Positions 46,746 through 55,391 of a stretch of 64,000 bases of DNA are shown in pieces; position 1 is the first letter of the stretch, and each line of letters begins with the position of its first letter. The stretch covers positions 94,629 through 158,628 of the forward strand of contig CAJUST010000005.1 in NCBI GenBank assembly GCA_910589105.1. The letters run 5' to 3'. The DNA is from an uncultured Lachnospiraceae bacterium (GTDB lineage Bacteria > Bacillota > Clostridia > Lachnospirales > Lachnospiraceae). Made by a program: the position numbers and the translations under genes. Below the pieces are notes generated by a model. The model made no database searches and was not told where the DNA came from. It saw only the letters and a list, made by a program, of their open reading frames with translations.

Positions 46746-46800
46746 AAATGTGTACTACTTTTAAAAATCAACAGAAATTTCTGGATTGTGGAAAAGAAAA

Positions 46801-46809
46801 TGTGGATAA
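46801..46809 (-). promoter_or_regulatory. DnaA box, inverted
   Basis: TGTGGATAA, a perfect consensus box on the minus strand, facing the pair at 46726-46745 across 55 bases. A TGTGGAAAA at about 46785 is a weaker candidate. Confidence 0.8.
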
Positions 46810-46853
46810 CTTTAATAAATCAACAGAAAATCATTAAAAATGATGAAATATTC

Positions 46854-46881
46854 TTGACTTAAGAAGTTTTTTTGCTATAAT
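46854..46881 (+). promoter_or_regulatory. rpmH promoter
   Basis: TTGACT (46854-46859), 16-base spacer, TATAAT (46876-46881), about 37 bases before the rpmH start; a strong sigma-A promoter for the rpmH-rnpA-yidD-yidC-jag run. Confidence 0.85.
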
Positions 46882-46918
46882 TGAAATAGTGTTTTTTAGA
46901 GTAGAGGAGGTGGATTAT

Positions 46919-47053
46919 ATGAAGATGACCTATCAGCCAAAAAAAAGACATAGAGCAAAAGTTCATGGTTTCCGCAAAAGAATGAGCACAAAAGGCGGAA
47001 GAAAAGTATTGGCAGCAAGAAGATTAAAAGGAAGAAAAAGAATATCAGCTTAG
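46919..47053 (+). CDS. rpmH: 50S ribosomal protein L34
   Basis: A 44-residue, very basic protein, MKMTYQPKKRHRAKVHGFRK at the start and ending RLKGRKRISA, the universal L34 pattern. AGAGGAGG lies just upstream. First gene on the plus strand after the origin. Confidence 0.98.
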   Translation: MKMTYQPKKRHRAKVHGFRKRMSTKGGRKVLAARRLKGRKRISA

Positions 47054-47074
47054 GCCACAATTTGTGGTCTTTTC
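47053..47074 (+). terminator. Hairpin with T-run between rpmH and rnpA (probable attenuator)
   Basis: GGCCACAA pairs with TTGTGGTC around a very short loop and is followed by TTTTCTTCT. It starts at the rpmH stop and lies 24 bases before rnpA. It probably reduces read-through so that L34 is made in excess of the RNase P protein. Confidence 0.7.
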
Positions 47075-47097
47075 TTCTATTATGAAGGAGTTTGTAA

Positions 47098-47451
47098 ATG
47101 AAGTTTTCAGAATCGCTGAAAAAGAACTCAGATTTTCGTACTGTATATAATAAGGGAACTTCTCATGCAGACAGGCTTTTAGTTTTGTATGTTTTGGAAA
47201 ATAATTTAGAAAAAAACCGGTTAGGGATTTCAGTCAGTAAAAAAGTCGGAAACAGCGTCGTCAGGCATCATCTGTCGCGTTTGATTCGGGAAAGTTACCG
47301 GCTGAATGAACAACTATTTGATTGTGGATTGGATATTGTTGTCATTGCAAGAGTAAAAGCGAAAAAAGCATCGTACCATGAAATTGAAAAATCCCTTTTA
47401 CATCTTGCAAATCTTCATTATAGAATAGCAGATGAAAAGAAGATGGAATAA
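47098..47451 (+). CDS. rnpA: Ribonuclease P protein component
   Basis: A 117-residue basic protein that binds RNase P RNA and helps mature tRNA 5' ends. The RNR motif region is seen as NRLGISVSKKVGNSVVRHHLSRLIRESYR (about 40-68; residues given as a span). AAGGAG lies upstream. Standard position after rpmH. Confidence 0.96.
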   Translation: MKFSESLKKNSDFRTVYNKGTSHADRLLVLYVLENNLEKNRLGISVSKKVGNSVVRHHLSRLIRESYRLNEQLFDCGLDIVVIARVKAKKASYHEIEKSLLHLANLHYRIADEKKME

Positions 47452-47453
47452 TT

Positions 47454-47663
47454 TTGAAAAAACTAGTAATTGGAATGATTCTATTTTATAGAAAATATTT
47501 GTCGCCTTTGAAATCGACAAAATGTCCATATACTCCTACCTGTTCGGAGTATGGGTTGGAAGCGGTGGAAAAATATGGCGCCATAAAAGGATTGGCGCTT
47601 GCATTGTGGCGGATATTAAGATGTAATCCTTTTTCAAAAGGCGGATACGATCCCGTCCCATAA
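47454..47663 (+). CDS. yidD: Membrane protein insertion efficiency factor YidD
   Basis: A 69-residue protein with a TTG start two bases after rnpA. The family core is CPYTPTCSEYGLEAVEKYG then RCNPFSKGGYDPVP, with three conserved Cys. It associates with the inner membrane and supports YidC-dependent insertion. No strong ribosome site, so translation is probably coupled to rnpA. Confidence 0.95.
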   Translation: MKKLVIGMILFYRKYLSPLKSTKCPYTPTCSEYGLEAVEKYGAIKGLALALWRILRCNPFSKGGYDPVP

Positions 47664-47687
47664 TTCGTTATTAGGAGGAATGTTACA

Positions 47688-48950
47688 TTGTCAGATATTA
47701 TATTAACAGCATATGACGGAGCGATTCTAGGGCCTATAGCAAAGCTGCTTGGTTTTATTATGAATGCGGTGTATTCGTTTATGGTCAATGTACTGGGAAT
47801 CGGAAATATCAGTATAGCGATTATAGTTTTTACGATTGTAATTTACCTATGTTTGTTTCCCGTGACCTATAAACAGCAGAAGTATTCAAAACTTACCCAG
47901 AAAATGCAGCCAGAGCTGAAAAAAATCCAGAAAAAGTACCAAGGGAAAAAAGATGCGGTTTCTATGCAGGCAATGCAAGATGAAACGTCTGCGGTTTATG
48001 AAAAATATGGAGTTTCCCCAACTGGAAGCTGTATCTATATGTTAATCAATATGCCGATTATATTTGCATTGTGGCGTGTATTTAACAATATCCCCGCATA
48101 TCTTGGCATAGTAAGAGACCAGTTTACTGCGTTGGTAGAAGGGATTATGGCTACTCCCGGATATCAGGATACTATGACAAATATCGTGGAAACTTTGAAA
48201 ATAAATACAGTACGCGTTGATTTCTCTGTAAAGGATGAATCCATTCTTTCAAACTATCTGGTTGACACTTTGTATGCGATGAATACTTCCGGATGGGAAA
48301 CATTAAAAGAGAAATTTTCCGGTCTGTCAGATATAATTGCATCAACGCAGGAAAATCTGCATGAGTTCAATCAGTTTTTGGGAATGAATATTTCAGACAG
48401 CCCGCTTAGTATTATCAAATCGGGCATTTCAAATGGAACATACCTGATAGCGTTTTTAGCGTTAATGATTCCAATTTCTTCTTATCTGACGCAGATGTTA
48501 AGCATGAAACTTATGCCACAGGCAGAGGGCGCAGACGATGCCATGGGCAGCCAGATGAAAATGATAAACCGGATTATGCCGTTGACTTCTTTGTTTTTCT
48601 GTTTTTCATTTCCGGTCGGCCTTGGCGTTTATTGGATTATCAGCGCGCTTGTCCGCTCCGCGCAGCAAGTGGCTTTAAATAAACATTTTGAAAAAGTAAA
48701 CTTAGATGACATTATAAAAGAGAATCGGGAAAAAGCGAAAAAGAAACGTGAGAAGAAGGGGATTACAGAAAACAAAATCAATCAGGCAGCAAGAATCAAT
48801 ACGAAGAAACTAAACGAACCGGCGTTATCTGCAAAGGAAAAAGAAACTCTGTTAGAGAAAGCGGCAACAGCGAGAAATTCTGCAAAAGCCGGAAGCATGT
48901 CAGAAAAAGCGAATCTTGTAAAGAAATTTAATGAAAAAAATACAAAATAG
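47688..48950 (+). CDS. yidC: Membrane protein insertase YidC/SpoIIIJ/OxaA1
   Basis: A 420-residue insertase with helices near 21-55, about 120-135, 255-275 and 305-330, and a Lys-rich C-terminal tail (about 345-420) that binds ribosomes. The start is TTG at 47688 with AGGAGGA upstream; an ATG at 47680 hits a stop after eight codons. The segment between helices (about 150-250) is longer than in Bacillus SpoIIIJ. No lipobox is evident. Confidence 0.95.
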   Translation: MSDIILTAYDGAILGPIAKLLGFIMNAVYSFMVNVLGIGNISIAIIVFTIVIYLCLFPVTYKQQKYSKLTQKMQPELKKIQKKYQGKKDAVSMQAMQDETSAVYEKYGVSPTGSCIYMLINMPIIFALWRVFNNIPAYLGIVRDQFTALVEGIMATPGYQDTMTNIVETLKINTVRVDFSVKDESILSNYLVDTLYAMNTSGWETLKEKFSGLSDIIASTQENLHEFNQFLGMNISDSPLSIIKSGISNGTYLIAFLALMIPISSYLTQMLSMKLMPQAEGADDAMGSQMKMINRIMPLTSLFFCFSFPVGLGVYWIISALVRSAQQVALNKHFEKVNLDDIIKENREKAKKKREKKGITENKINQAARINTKKLNEPALSAKEKETLLEKAATARNSAKAGSMSEKANLVKKFNEKNTK

Positions 48951-48962
48951 GGGGCGGAAGAT

Positions 48963-49589
48963 ATGGAGAGTATTGAAGTTTCAGCGAAAACGTATGATGA
49001 AGCCGTTACAGAAGCATTAGTGCAATTAGGAAAGACAAGCGATCAAGTAACAATCGAAGTAATAGATAAAGGAAGCTCCGGTTTCCTTGGAATCGGCGCA
49101 AAGCCTGTAAAGATTAAGGTAACGACGAATCTAACCGTGGACGGGTATTTAAAAGAATTTTTATCGGATATTTTTTCAGCAATGAAAATGGAAGTAAAAA
49201 TTGAAATAAAGTTAGATGAAGAAAAACGGAACATTTCAGTTGACTTAACGGGAGATGAAATGGGCGTTTTAATTGGAAAGAGGGGCCAGACGTTAGATTC
49301 CCTTCAGCTTCTTGCAAATAATGCTGTCCATAAACATTTTGAAACTTATTATAAAGTAAAAATAGATACAGAGAATTACCGTGTCAGAAGAAAAGAGACA
49401 TTAGAGAATCTTGCCAGAAATGTGGCGTTTAAGGTAAAGAGAACTAAACATTCTGTCTCGCTTGAACCAATGAATCCGTTTGAACGGAGGGTGATACATT
49501 CTGCGTTACAGAATGACAAATTCGTTACGACGCACAGTGAAGGGGACGAGCCTTTCCGTCACATCGTCGTTACTTTAAAAAGACAGTAA
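48963..49589 (+). CDS. jag: RNA-binding protein Jag (KhpB/EloR)
   Basis: A 208-residue protein with an N-terminal Jag domain (SIEVSAKTYDEAVTEALVQL; GSSGFLGIGAKPVKI), a KH domain (MGVLIGKRGQTLDSLQLL, about 99-116) and an R3H domain (NPFERRVIHSALQ, about 170-182). It binds RNA and influences cell elongation in related bacteria. It follows yidC by 12 bases and ends at a strong terminator. Confidence 0.95.
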   Translation: MESIEVSAKTYDEAVTEALVQLGKTSDQVTIEVIDKGSSGFLGIGAKPVKIKVTTNLTVDGYLKEFLSDIFSAMKMEVKIEIKLDEEKRNISVDLTGDEMGVLIGKRGQTLDSLQLLANNAVHKHFETYYKVKIDTENYRVRRKETLENLARNVAFKVKRTKHSVSLEPMNPFERRVIHSALQNDKFVTTHSEGDEPFRHIVVTLKRQ

Positions 49590-49596
49590 TTGAAGT

Positions 49597-49667
49597 AAAG
49601 GGCTGTTGCAACACATTATACTTTCGTATGTTGATTCGTAAGTTAGTGTCTGCAACAGCTTTGTTTA
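49597..49667 (+). terminator. Terminator after jag
   Basis: AAAGGGCTGTTGCAACAC (49597-49614) pairs with GTGTCTGCAACAGCTTT (49646-49662) and is followed by a T-rich tract; a long stem with a 31-base loop. Its first 15 bases match those of the glgB terminator. Confidence 0.82.
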
Positions 49668-49689
49668 TGTGATACGATTGGAGGTTCCT

Positions 49690-51063
49690 ATGAAAACAGA
49701 TACGATTGCGGCAATCGCAACGGCAATGACAAATTCAGGGATTGGGATTATCCGGATTAGCGGATCAGATGCTATTGAAACGGCAGATAAGATTTTATGC
49801 CTGAAAGAGAAAAAAAAGCTGTCAGAATGCCAGACGCATACGGTGCATTATGGTTTTGTAAAAGAAAAAGACAGGATAGTCGATGAAGTTATGGCAGTTA
49901 TTATGCGGGCGCCGAAAAGTTACACAAGAGAAGACACAGTGGAAATTGACTGCCATGGCGGAACTCTTGTTATGCAAAAAATTTTAGAGCTTATTATAAA
50001 AAATGGAGCTAGACCGGCAGAAGCGGGAGAATTTACAAAACGGGCATTTTTAAATGGGAGAATCGATCTTGCGCAGGCGGAGTCTGTGATCGATGTGATT
50101 AATGCAAAAAATGAGTTTGCATTAAAAGCATCGATGTCGCAGTTAGGAGGAGCCGTTTCTATAAAGATAAAAAGAATCCGTGGAGAAATTTTACATGAAA
50201 TTGCGTTTATCGAATCAGCGATAGACGATCCAGAGCATTATCAGTTAGAGGGGGAGGGAGCAATCCTCTCAAACAAACTGAATTTATTATTAGATGAAAT
50301 GAAATCACTTTTAAAAAATGCTGAGAATGGATTGATGCTGAAAGAGGGAATCCATACCGTTATTGTAGGTAAACCAAATTCCGGAAAGTCTTCTTTACTG
50401 AATGCTTTTGTGGGAAAAGAAAGGGCTATTGTAACGGATATTGCCGGGACAACCAGAGATGCGATTGAGGAGCAGATTATGCTTGGGGGAATCAGCTTAA
50501 ATATTATTGACACTGCGGGGATTCGCAATACAGATGATCTAGTGGAAAAAATTGGAGTGGATAAATCAAAGGAATATATTCAAAATTCCGATTTAATTCT
50601 TTATGTCGTCGATGCTTCTTCTTCTTTAAGCTCAGAAGATTTTGAACTTATGGAACTTCTTCAGGGCAGAAATGTAATCACGCTATTCAATAAATCAGAT
50701 TTAGAATCAGCAGTTGGGGAAGATGAAATCCGGTCATTCCTAAAGACAGAAACCTGTTCTATTTCTGCAAAATATGGAGATGGGATAGAGGAGCTGGAAC
50801 AAAAAATTGAAGAAATGTTTTTTCATGGAAAGATTCAGATAAATGAAGAAGTGTATCTTACAAATGTCAGGCATAAGGCTTCTCTTTTAGAAGCGGAGAA
50901 AAGTTTGCAGCTTGTTAAGAGAAGCATTAACGATGGATTGCCGGAAGATTTTTATTCGGTTGATTTGATGAACGCATATGAAGAACTTGGAAAAATTATT
51001 GGAGAATCGGTCGAAGATGATTTGGTTAATGAAATATTCAGTAAGTTTTGTATGGGAAAATAG
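49690..51063 (+). CDS. mnmE: tRNA modification GTPase MnmE
   Basis: A 457-residue GTPase that, with MnmG, modifies the wobble uridine of tRNAs. The N-terminal folate-binding domain opens MKTDTIAAIATAMTNSGIGI; the embedded G domain has G1 GKPNSGKSS near 225, G3 DTAGIRNT and G4 NKSD; the C-terminus is the catalytic FCMGK (CxGK). GGAGG precedes the ATG at 49690; an in-frame GTG at 49669 is rejected. Confidence 0.97.
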   Translation: MKTDTIAAIATAMTNSGIGIIRISGSDAIETADKILCLKEKKKLSECQTHTVHYGFVKEKDRIVDEVMAVIMRAPKSYTREDTVEIDCHGGTLVMQKILELIIKNGARPAEAGEFTKRAFLNGRIDLAQAESVIDVINAKNEFALKASMSQLGGAVSIKIKRIRGEILHEIAFIESAIDDPEHYQLEGEGAILSNKLNLLLDEMKSLLKNAENGLMLKEGIHTVIVGKPNSGKSSLLNAFVGKERAIVTDIAGTTRDAIEEQIMLGGISLNIIDTAGIRNTDDLVEKIGVDKSKEYIQNSDLILYVVDASSSLSSEDFELMELLQGRNVITLFNKSDLESAVGEDEIRSFLKTETCSISAKYGDGIEELEQKIEEMFFHGKIQINEEVYLTNVRHKASLLEAEKSLQLVKRSINDGLPEDFYSVDLMNAYEELGKIIGESVEDDLVNEIFSKFCMGK

Positions 51064-51125
51064 ATGCATTTTCTGAGTTTATGAAGCGGAATTTCAATAC
51101 AAATAAATAAAGAGAGGGAAGAAAA

Positions 51126-53024
51126 ATGTCTTGTATTGTAGAAAATTATGATATTTGTGTAGTTGGGGCAGGACATGCAGGGTGTGAAGCGGCTTTAGCA
51201 TCTGCGCGGCTTGGATTTGAAACGATGCTCTTTACGATCAGCGTAGACAGTATTGCGCTTATGCCATGCAACCCAAATATCGGAGGAACTTCAAAAGGGC
51301 ATCTGGTGCGTGAGGTAGATGCGCTCGGCGGTGAGATGGGAAAAAATATAGATAAAACTTTTATTCAGTCAAAGATGCTAAATAAGTCGAAGGGGCCCGC
51401 TGTACATTCTTTAAGGGCGCAGGCAGATAAAGCCGCTTATAGCGCACAGATGCGGAAAACTTTGCAAAATCAAGAGCATCTTACGATAAAACAAGCGGAA
51501 GTGGCAAAGATTATAACGGAAACACAATCAGGAAAACAGGTGATTGCCGGAGTAAAGACAGTTTCGGGAGGGACGTACTATTCAAAAGCTGTCATCTTAT
51601 GCACTGGGACGTATTTGAATGCAAGGTGTCTGACAGGAGAGATGGTAAGCCATACCGGACCAAATGGGCTTCAGGCGGCCAAGTATTTGTCAGATTCCCT
51701 GAGAGAGCTTGGAGTAGAAATATACCGCTTTAAGACAGGAACTCCGGCAAGAATTGATAGTAAATCTATTGATTACTCTAAAATGTCAGAACAGTTTGGA
51801 GATGAAAAGATTGTTCCGTTTTCATTTACGACGAATGCGGAGGAGATCCAGAAAGATCAGGTTTCTTGCTGGCTGACGTATACAAATGAGAAAACACATG
51901 AAATCATTCGGAAAAACCTAAAACGTTCTCCTCTTTTTTCTGGCATGATTGAAGGGACAGGCCCTAGGTATTGCCCTTCGATTGAGGATAAAGTTGTGAA
52001 GTTTGCAGATAAAGAGAAGCATCAGTTATTTATCGAGCCGGAAGGGTTAAATACAAATGAAATGTACATTGCCGGAATGTCAAGCTCTCTGCCGGAAGAT
52101 GTCCAATACCAGATGTACCGTTCTGTTGCTGGACTTGAACATGCTAAAATCGTTCGGAATGCCTATGCCATCGAATATGACTGCATCAATCCAAACCAGC
52201 TTTTATCCAGTTTGGAATTTAAAAATATAAGCGGTTTGTTTTGCGCGGGACAGTTTAATGGAAGTTCCGGTTATGAGGAAGCGGCTTGTCAGGGTTTAAT
52301 TGCAGGAATAAATGCCTGCCGTAAGCTTCAGGGAAAAGAGCCAATGATTTTAGATCGTTCAGAAGCTTATATTGGAGTTTTAATTGACGATCTTGTGACG
52401 AAAGAAAATAATGAACCTTACCGAATGATGACTTCAAGAGCGGAATATCGTCTCATTTTACGTCAGGATAATGCGGATTTAAGGCTGACAAAGAAAGGAT
52501 ATGAGGTCGGGCTGATTCCAAAAGAGCGTTATGACTGGGTCGTGAAAAAGGAAGCGATGATTCAAGATGAAGTTATGCGGATTGAAAAAGTGATGATCGG
52601 GGCGAATCAAAAAGTTCAGGCATGTATGGAAAGTTTAGGCAGCATCCCTTTACATACTGGGACTTCACTGGCAGAATTGATACGCAGGCCGGAATTAAAT
52701 TATGACGTATTGGCGCCACTGGATAAAGATCGCCCGAATTTGCCAGAGGAAGTGACAGAACAGGTAAATATTCATATAAAATATGAGGGATATATCAGCC
52801 GTCAAATGAAACAGGTGGCGCAGTTTAAGAAATTAGAGAAAAAGAAACTGCCGCGTGATTTTGATTATCAGAAGATTCATGGATTGCGGATTGAAGCGGT
52901 TCAGAAATTAAACTTGCTACAGCCTATGTCTATTGGACAGGCGTCCCGTATATCAGGAGTGTCTCCGGCAGATATTTCCGTGATTCTAGTTTATTTAGAA
53001 CAGATGTATCAAAAAAAGAAGTAG
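51126..53024 (+). CDS. mnmG: tRNA uridine-5-carboxymethylaminomethyl modification enzyme MnmG
   Basis: A 632-residue FAD enzyme, partner of MnmE. The FAD-binding VVGAGHAGCEAALAS is at about residues 12-26, followed by MPCNPNIGGTSKGHLVREVDA. The motif CxGTYL (CTGTYLNARC) and CAGQFNGSSGYEEAACQGL near 375 are typical. It follows mnmE by 62 bases and precedes rsmG by 10. Confidence 0.97.
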   Translation: MSCIVENYDICVVGAGHAGCEAALASARLGFETMLFTISVDSIALMPCNPNIGGTSKGHLVREVDALGGEMGKNIDKTFIQSKMLNKSKGPAVHSLRAQADKAAYSAQMRKTLQNQEHLTIKQAEVAKIITETQSGKQVIAGVKTVSGGTYYSKAVILCTGTYLNARCLTGEMVSHTGPNGLQAAKYLSDSLRELGVEIYRFKTGTPARIDSKSIDYSKMSEQFGDEKIVPFSFTTNAEEIQKDQVSCWLTYTNEKTHEIIRKNLKRSPLFSGMIEGTGPRYCPSIEDKVVKFADKEKHQLFIEPEGLNTNEMYIAGMSSSLPEDVQYQMYRSVAGLEHAKIVRNAYAIEYDCINPNQLLSSLEFKNISGLFCAGQFNGSSGYEEAACQGLIAGINACRKLQGKEPMILDRSEAYIGVLIDDLVTKENNEPYRMMTSRAEYRLILRQDNADLRLTKKGYEVGLIPKERYDWVVKKEAMIQDEVMRIEKVMIGANQKVQACMESLGSIPLHTGTSLAELIRRPELNYDVLAPLDKDRPNLPEEVTEQVNIHIKYEGYISRQMKQVAQFKKLEKKKLPRDFDYQKIHGLRIEAVQKLNLLQPMSIGQASRISGVSPADISVILVYLEQMYQKKK

Positions 53025-53034
53025 GGGGAATTGT

Positions 53035-53751
53035 ATGGAAGAAAAAATTGAACTTATGTCAAGACAGTTTGAAAAAGAAGGTTTTACTTTTTCAGATTTA
53101 CAAAAGCGGCAATTTTATACGTTCTATGAAATGCTTGTCGAAAAAAATAAGGTAATGAACCTAACAGCGATTACAGACTTTAGAGAAGCCATAGAAAAGC
53201 ATTTTATAGATTCAATTTGCATCTGCCGGATTGTGGATTTTAAAGAAACAGATCAAATCATAGACTTGGGAACCGGAGCCGGATTTCCCGGAATCCCTCT
53301 TAAAATTGCTTTTCCTGATCTTAAGATTACATTGGTGGATTCTTTAAATAAAAGGATACGTTTTATAGATGAAGTTATTCATGAGCTTGGATTAACAGGA
53401 CTTACAACGATTCATAGCAGGGCAGAAGATTTGGCAAGAGATCAAAAGTATAGGGAAAAATTTGACTTATGTGTGTCAAGAGCCGTGGCAAATCTATGCA
53501 CATTAGATGAATACTGCCTTCCTTTTGTCAAAAAAGGGGGAAATTTCATATCCTATAAATCAGGTGATGTAGATGAGGAGGTAAAAGAGTCAAAAAGAGC
53601 CTGCTTTTTACTGGGAGGGAAAATCAAAAAAGTCCATAAATTTGATTTAGAGGAAAATAAACGGTCATTTGTCGTTATGGAAAAAGTAAAGACAACGCCG
53701 AAACAATATCCCAGAAAAGCAGGCGCTCCATCAAAGGAGCCTTTAAAGTAA
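53035..53751 (+). CDS. rsmG: 16S rRNA (guanine527-N7)-methyltransferase RsmG
   Basis: A 238-residue SAM-dependent methyltransferase. The SAM site IIDLGTGAGFPGIPLKI is at about 77-93; NLTAITDFREAIEKHFIDS and SRAVANL are also diagnostic. AGGGGGAA precedes the ATG. It ends 4 bases from the convergent hydrolase-fold gene. Confidence 0.95.
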   Translation: MEEKIELMSRQFEKEGFTFSDLQKRQFYTFYEMLVEKNKVMNLTAITDFREAIEKHFIDSICICRIVDFKETDQIIDLGTGAGFPGIPLKIAFPDLKITLVDSLNKRIRFIDEVIHELGLTGLTTIHSRAEDLARDQKYREKFDLCVSRAVANLCTLDEYCLPFVKKGGNFISYKSGDVDEEVKESKRACFLLGGKIKKVHKFDLEENKRSFVVMEKVKTTPKQYPRKAGAPSKEPLK

Positions 53752-53755
53752 TTGT

Positions 53756-54706
53756 TTATGCATCGTAAAACATTTGAAGCGCTTTATATAGTTTTTCAGG
53801 TTCTTCTAACTGAGGCAGTTTTTTACAATTTGAGAGAACAGCGGTTTCTATATTTTCGTCAAATTTTGCATAAGAATCGAGAATGCGTACAGATTCGTCT
53901 GAGTTGCGGCTTCCGATTAAGTAGATCGGATTTTCTACTTTTTTCAGCGCGGGAATGATATTGATATTTGTATAATTACTGAATATGCTTCCAAATAGGA
54001 AACGTCCGCCGCTGTATTTTGTGTGAGCGGCTTCATAGTAAACATCTTTTAACTTCGCAGAAGCGCGTGAAGATTTGTAAAAGTATTTTTCTTCAAACAG
54101 ATAATTTATGTGCTCCTGAGTCATTTTAAGGTTATAAAAAAAGGTTCCAATAATCGGAAATTCTAATAGTTTTTTTACAAAGATTGTACGGTTATTGGGA
54201 TTTTTCTGTATGGATTCTAAAGAAGGCGGACTGATAAAAAATAATCTGTTGAAAATAGTTTCGTCCATATTAGCTGCCATTAATGTAAATGAGACGGATT
54301 CGCCTGTCGCAATAACGTCAGTTTTTTCTTTTATTACTTTTTTTACAAAATCAGTGACTAACTGTACATACATATAATTTGTATAAGTCAGGTTTGGTTT
54401 GTCCGAACGGCCGCATCCTAAAAGGTCGATTGTATAAACCGTATGTTCCTTTTCTAATTTTTTGATCATACGATTCCATTCGTAGGACGAACTTGCCGGA
54501 TAAAGATCGTGTATCAGGAGAAGCGGTGAGCCGGCTCCATGTTTCGTATAAAATATATTTCCATATCTCCATTCAAAAAAATATCCTGTAGTTTCATTAA
54601 GCAGCTTATGGATTCCTGAAGTTGTGTCTATTAATTTATTTATTCCATAAATCGCTCCGGAAGCAAGTCCGGTTAAAAGACAAAATTGTTTTAAATTTTT
54701 CTTCAT
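53756..54706 (-). CDS. Alpha/beta-hydrolase-fold membrane-anchored protein lacking the usual catalytic His
   Basis: A 316-residue protein with an N-terminal hydrophobic segment (about 9-25, FCLLTGLASGAIYGI) that may anchor it in the membrane. The fold is recognisable from GAGSPLLLIHDL, YTIDLLGCGRSDKP and the nucleophile elbow ATGESVSFTL (Ser kept, last Gly of GxSxG replaced by Ser). Near the end, where active enzymes read GHxPxxEEPE, it has NCKKLPQLEEPEKL, so the catalytic His is replaced by Lys. Likely either inactive or using another residue. It is the only minus-strand gene in the region right of oriC up to the integrase. Confidence 0.78.
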   Translation of the reverse strand: MKKNLKQFCLLTGLASGAIYGINKLIDTTSGIHKLLNETTGYFFEWRYGNIFYTKHGAGSPLLLIHDLYPASSSYEWNRMIKKLEKEHTVYTIDLLGCGRSDKPNLTYTNYMYVQLVTDFVKKVIKEKTDVIATGESVSFTLMAANMDETIFNRLFFISPPSLESIQKNPNNRTIFVKKLLEFPIIGTFFYNLKMTQEHINYLFEEKYFYKSSRASAKLKDVYYEAAHTKYSGGRFLFGSIFSNYTNINIIPALKKVENPIYLIGSRNSDESVRILDSYAKFDENIETAVLSNCKKLPQLEEPEKLYKALQMFYDA

Positions 54707-54863
54707 CTAAAAAACCTCCTTTGAATTATTCTCTAATACTATTATAGACGAAAAATACAGAAGTTACAAATCTTATTCTTTTATTTTTAGAGTGTATAGA
54801 GTAAAATATTTGTAGAAACAGTTATATGACTGTATCGAATATATGTTCTATAAGGTGGTAGGT

Positions 54864-55391
54864 ATGTTAGATTTCTTAAATAAATTATATACAGAAGCAT
54901 TAGAAAAGAAAATGAAAATAGATTCAAAACGGTGTACGGTTCAAATGAAATTGGAGGAGAATAAAAGGTATATAGAGAAACTGCTTCAGGAAGATGAAAG
55001 TGGAGTTGATTTATTTTCTCCAAGAAAACAGAATAAGAAACTTCAAAAGACGATTGTTTCTTTAGAGGAAGATCAGAAAAAACTTCAAGTTAAATTAGAG
55101 GAATTAAATTTACAGTTATCAGAATCAGAATTTAGATTAAGTGAATTTGAGCAGGCAATTCAGGAAGCAAAGGAAAAGGAAACTCATATCGATCAAATTC
55201 AGAATCAATATGAGAGTAGCAATGTCTTGGATCAGATTGAAGATGTAGCTTATTTGGAGAGAATAATACATAAATTAGAGTTGTGTAAAAAAATTATAGA
55301 TGTTGATACAAACCGTTGTAAATTGGAACTGGATACTTTAACAAAAGTGATTCGTGATCAGGCAGATAGGGGGAAAAATGGCTGTGATTAA
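54864..55391 (+). CDS. Coiled-coil protein of unknown function paired with a response regulator
   Basis: A 175-residue soluble protein starting MLDFLNKLYTEALEKK. AAGGTGG at 54852-54858 supports the ATG at 54864 over 54843. Residues about 20-165 are continuous charged helix with heptad spacing (KLQKTIVSLEEDQKKLQVKL). One Cys pair near 150-165. Its end overlaps the start of the next gene by 14 bases, so the two are coupled. I recognise no family; a partner or sensor-like role for the regulator is only inferred from coupling. Confidence 0.72.
   Translation: MLDFLNKLYTEALEKKMKIDSKRCTVQMKLEENKRYIEKLLQEDESGVDLFSPRKQNKKLQKTIVSLEEDQKKLQVKLEELNLQLSESEFRLSEFEQAIQEAKEKETHIDQIQNQYESSNVLDQIEDVAYLERIIHKLELCKKIIDVDTNRCKLELDTLTKVIRDQADRGKNGCD

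Larger units (their letters stand above)
46578..46918. other. oriC: Probable replication origin (oriC) region between dnaA and rpmH
   Basis: A 341-base, strongly AT-rich gap where all genes to the left run minus and all to the right run plus. It contains DnaA boxes at 46726-46734, 46737-46745 and 46801-46809, and the divergent promoters of dnaA and rpmH. In Bacillota oriC is commonly bipartite around dnaA. The small number of perfect boxes means further sites are degenerate or lie in the dnaA-dnaN gap. Confidence 0.8.
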
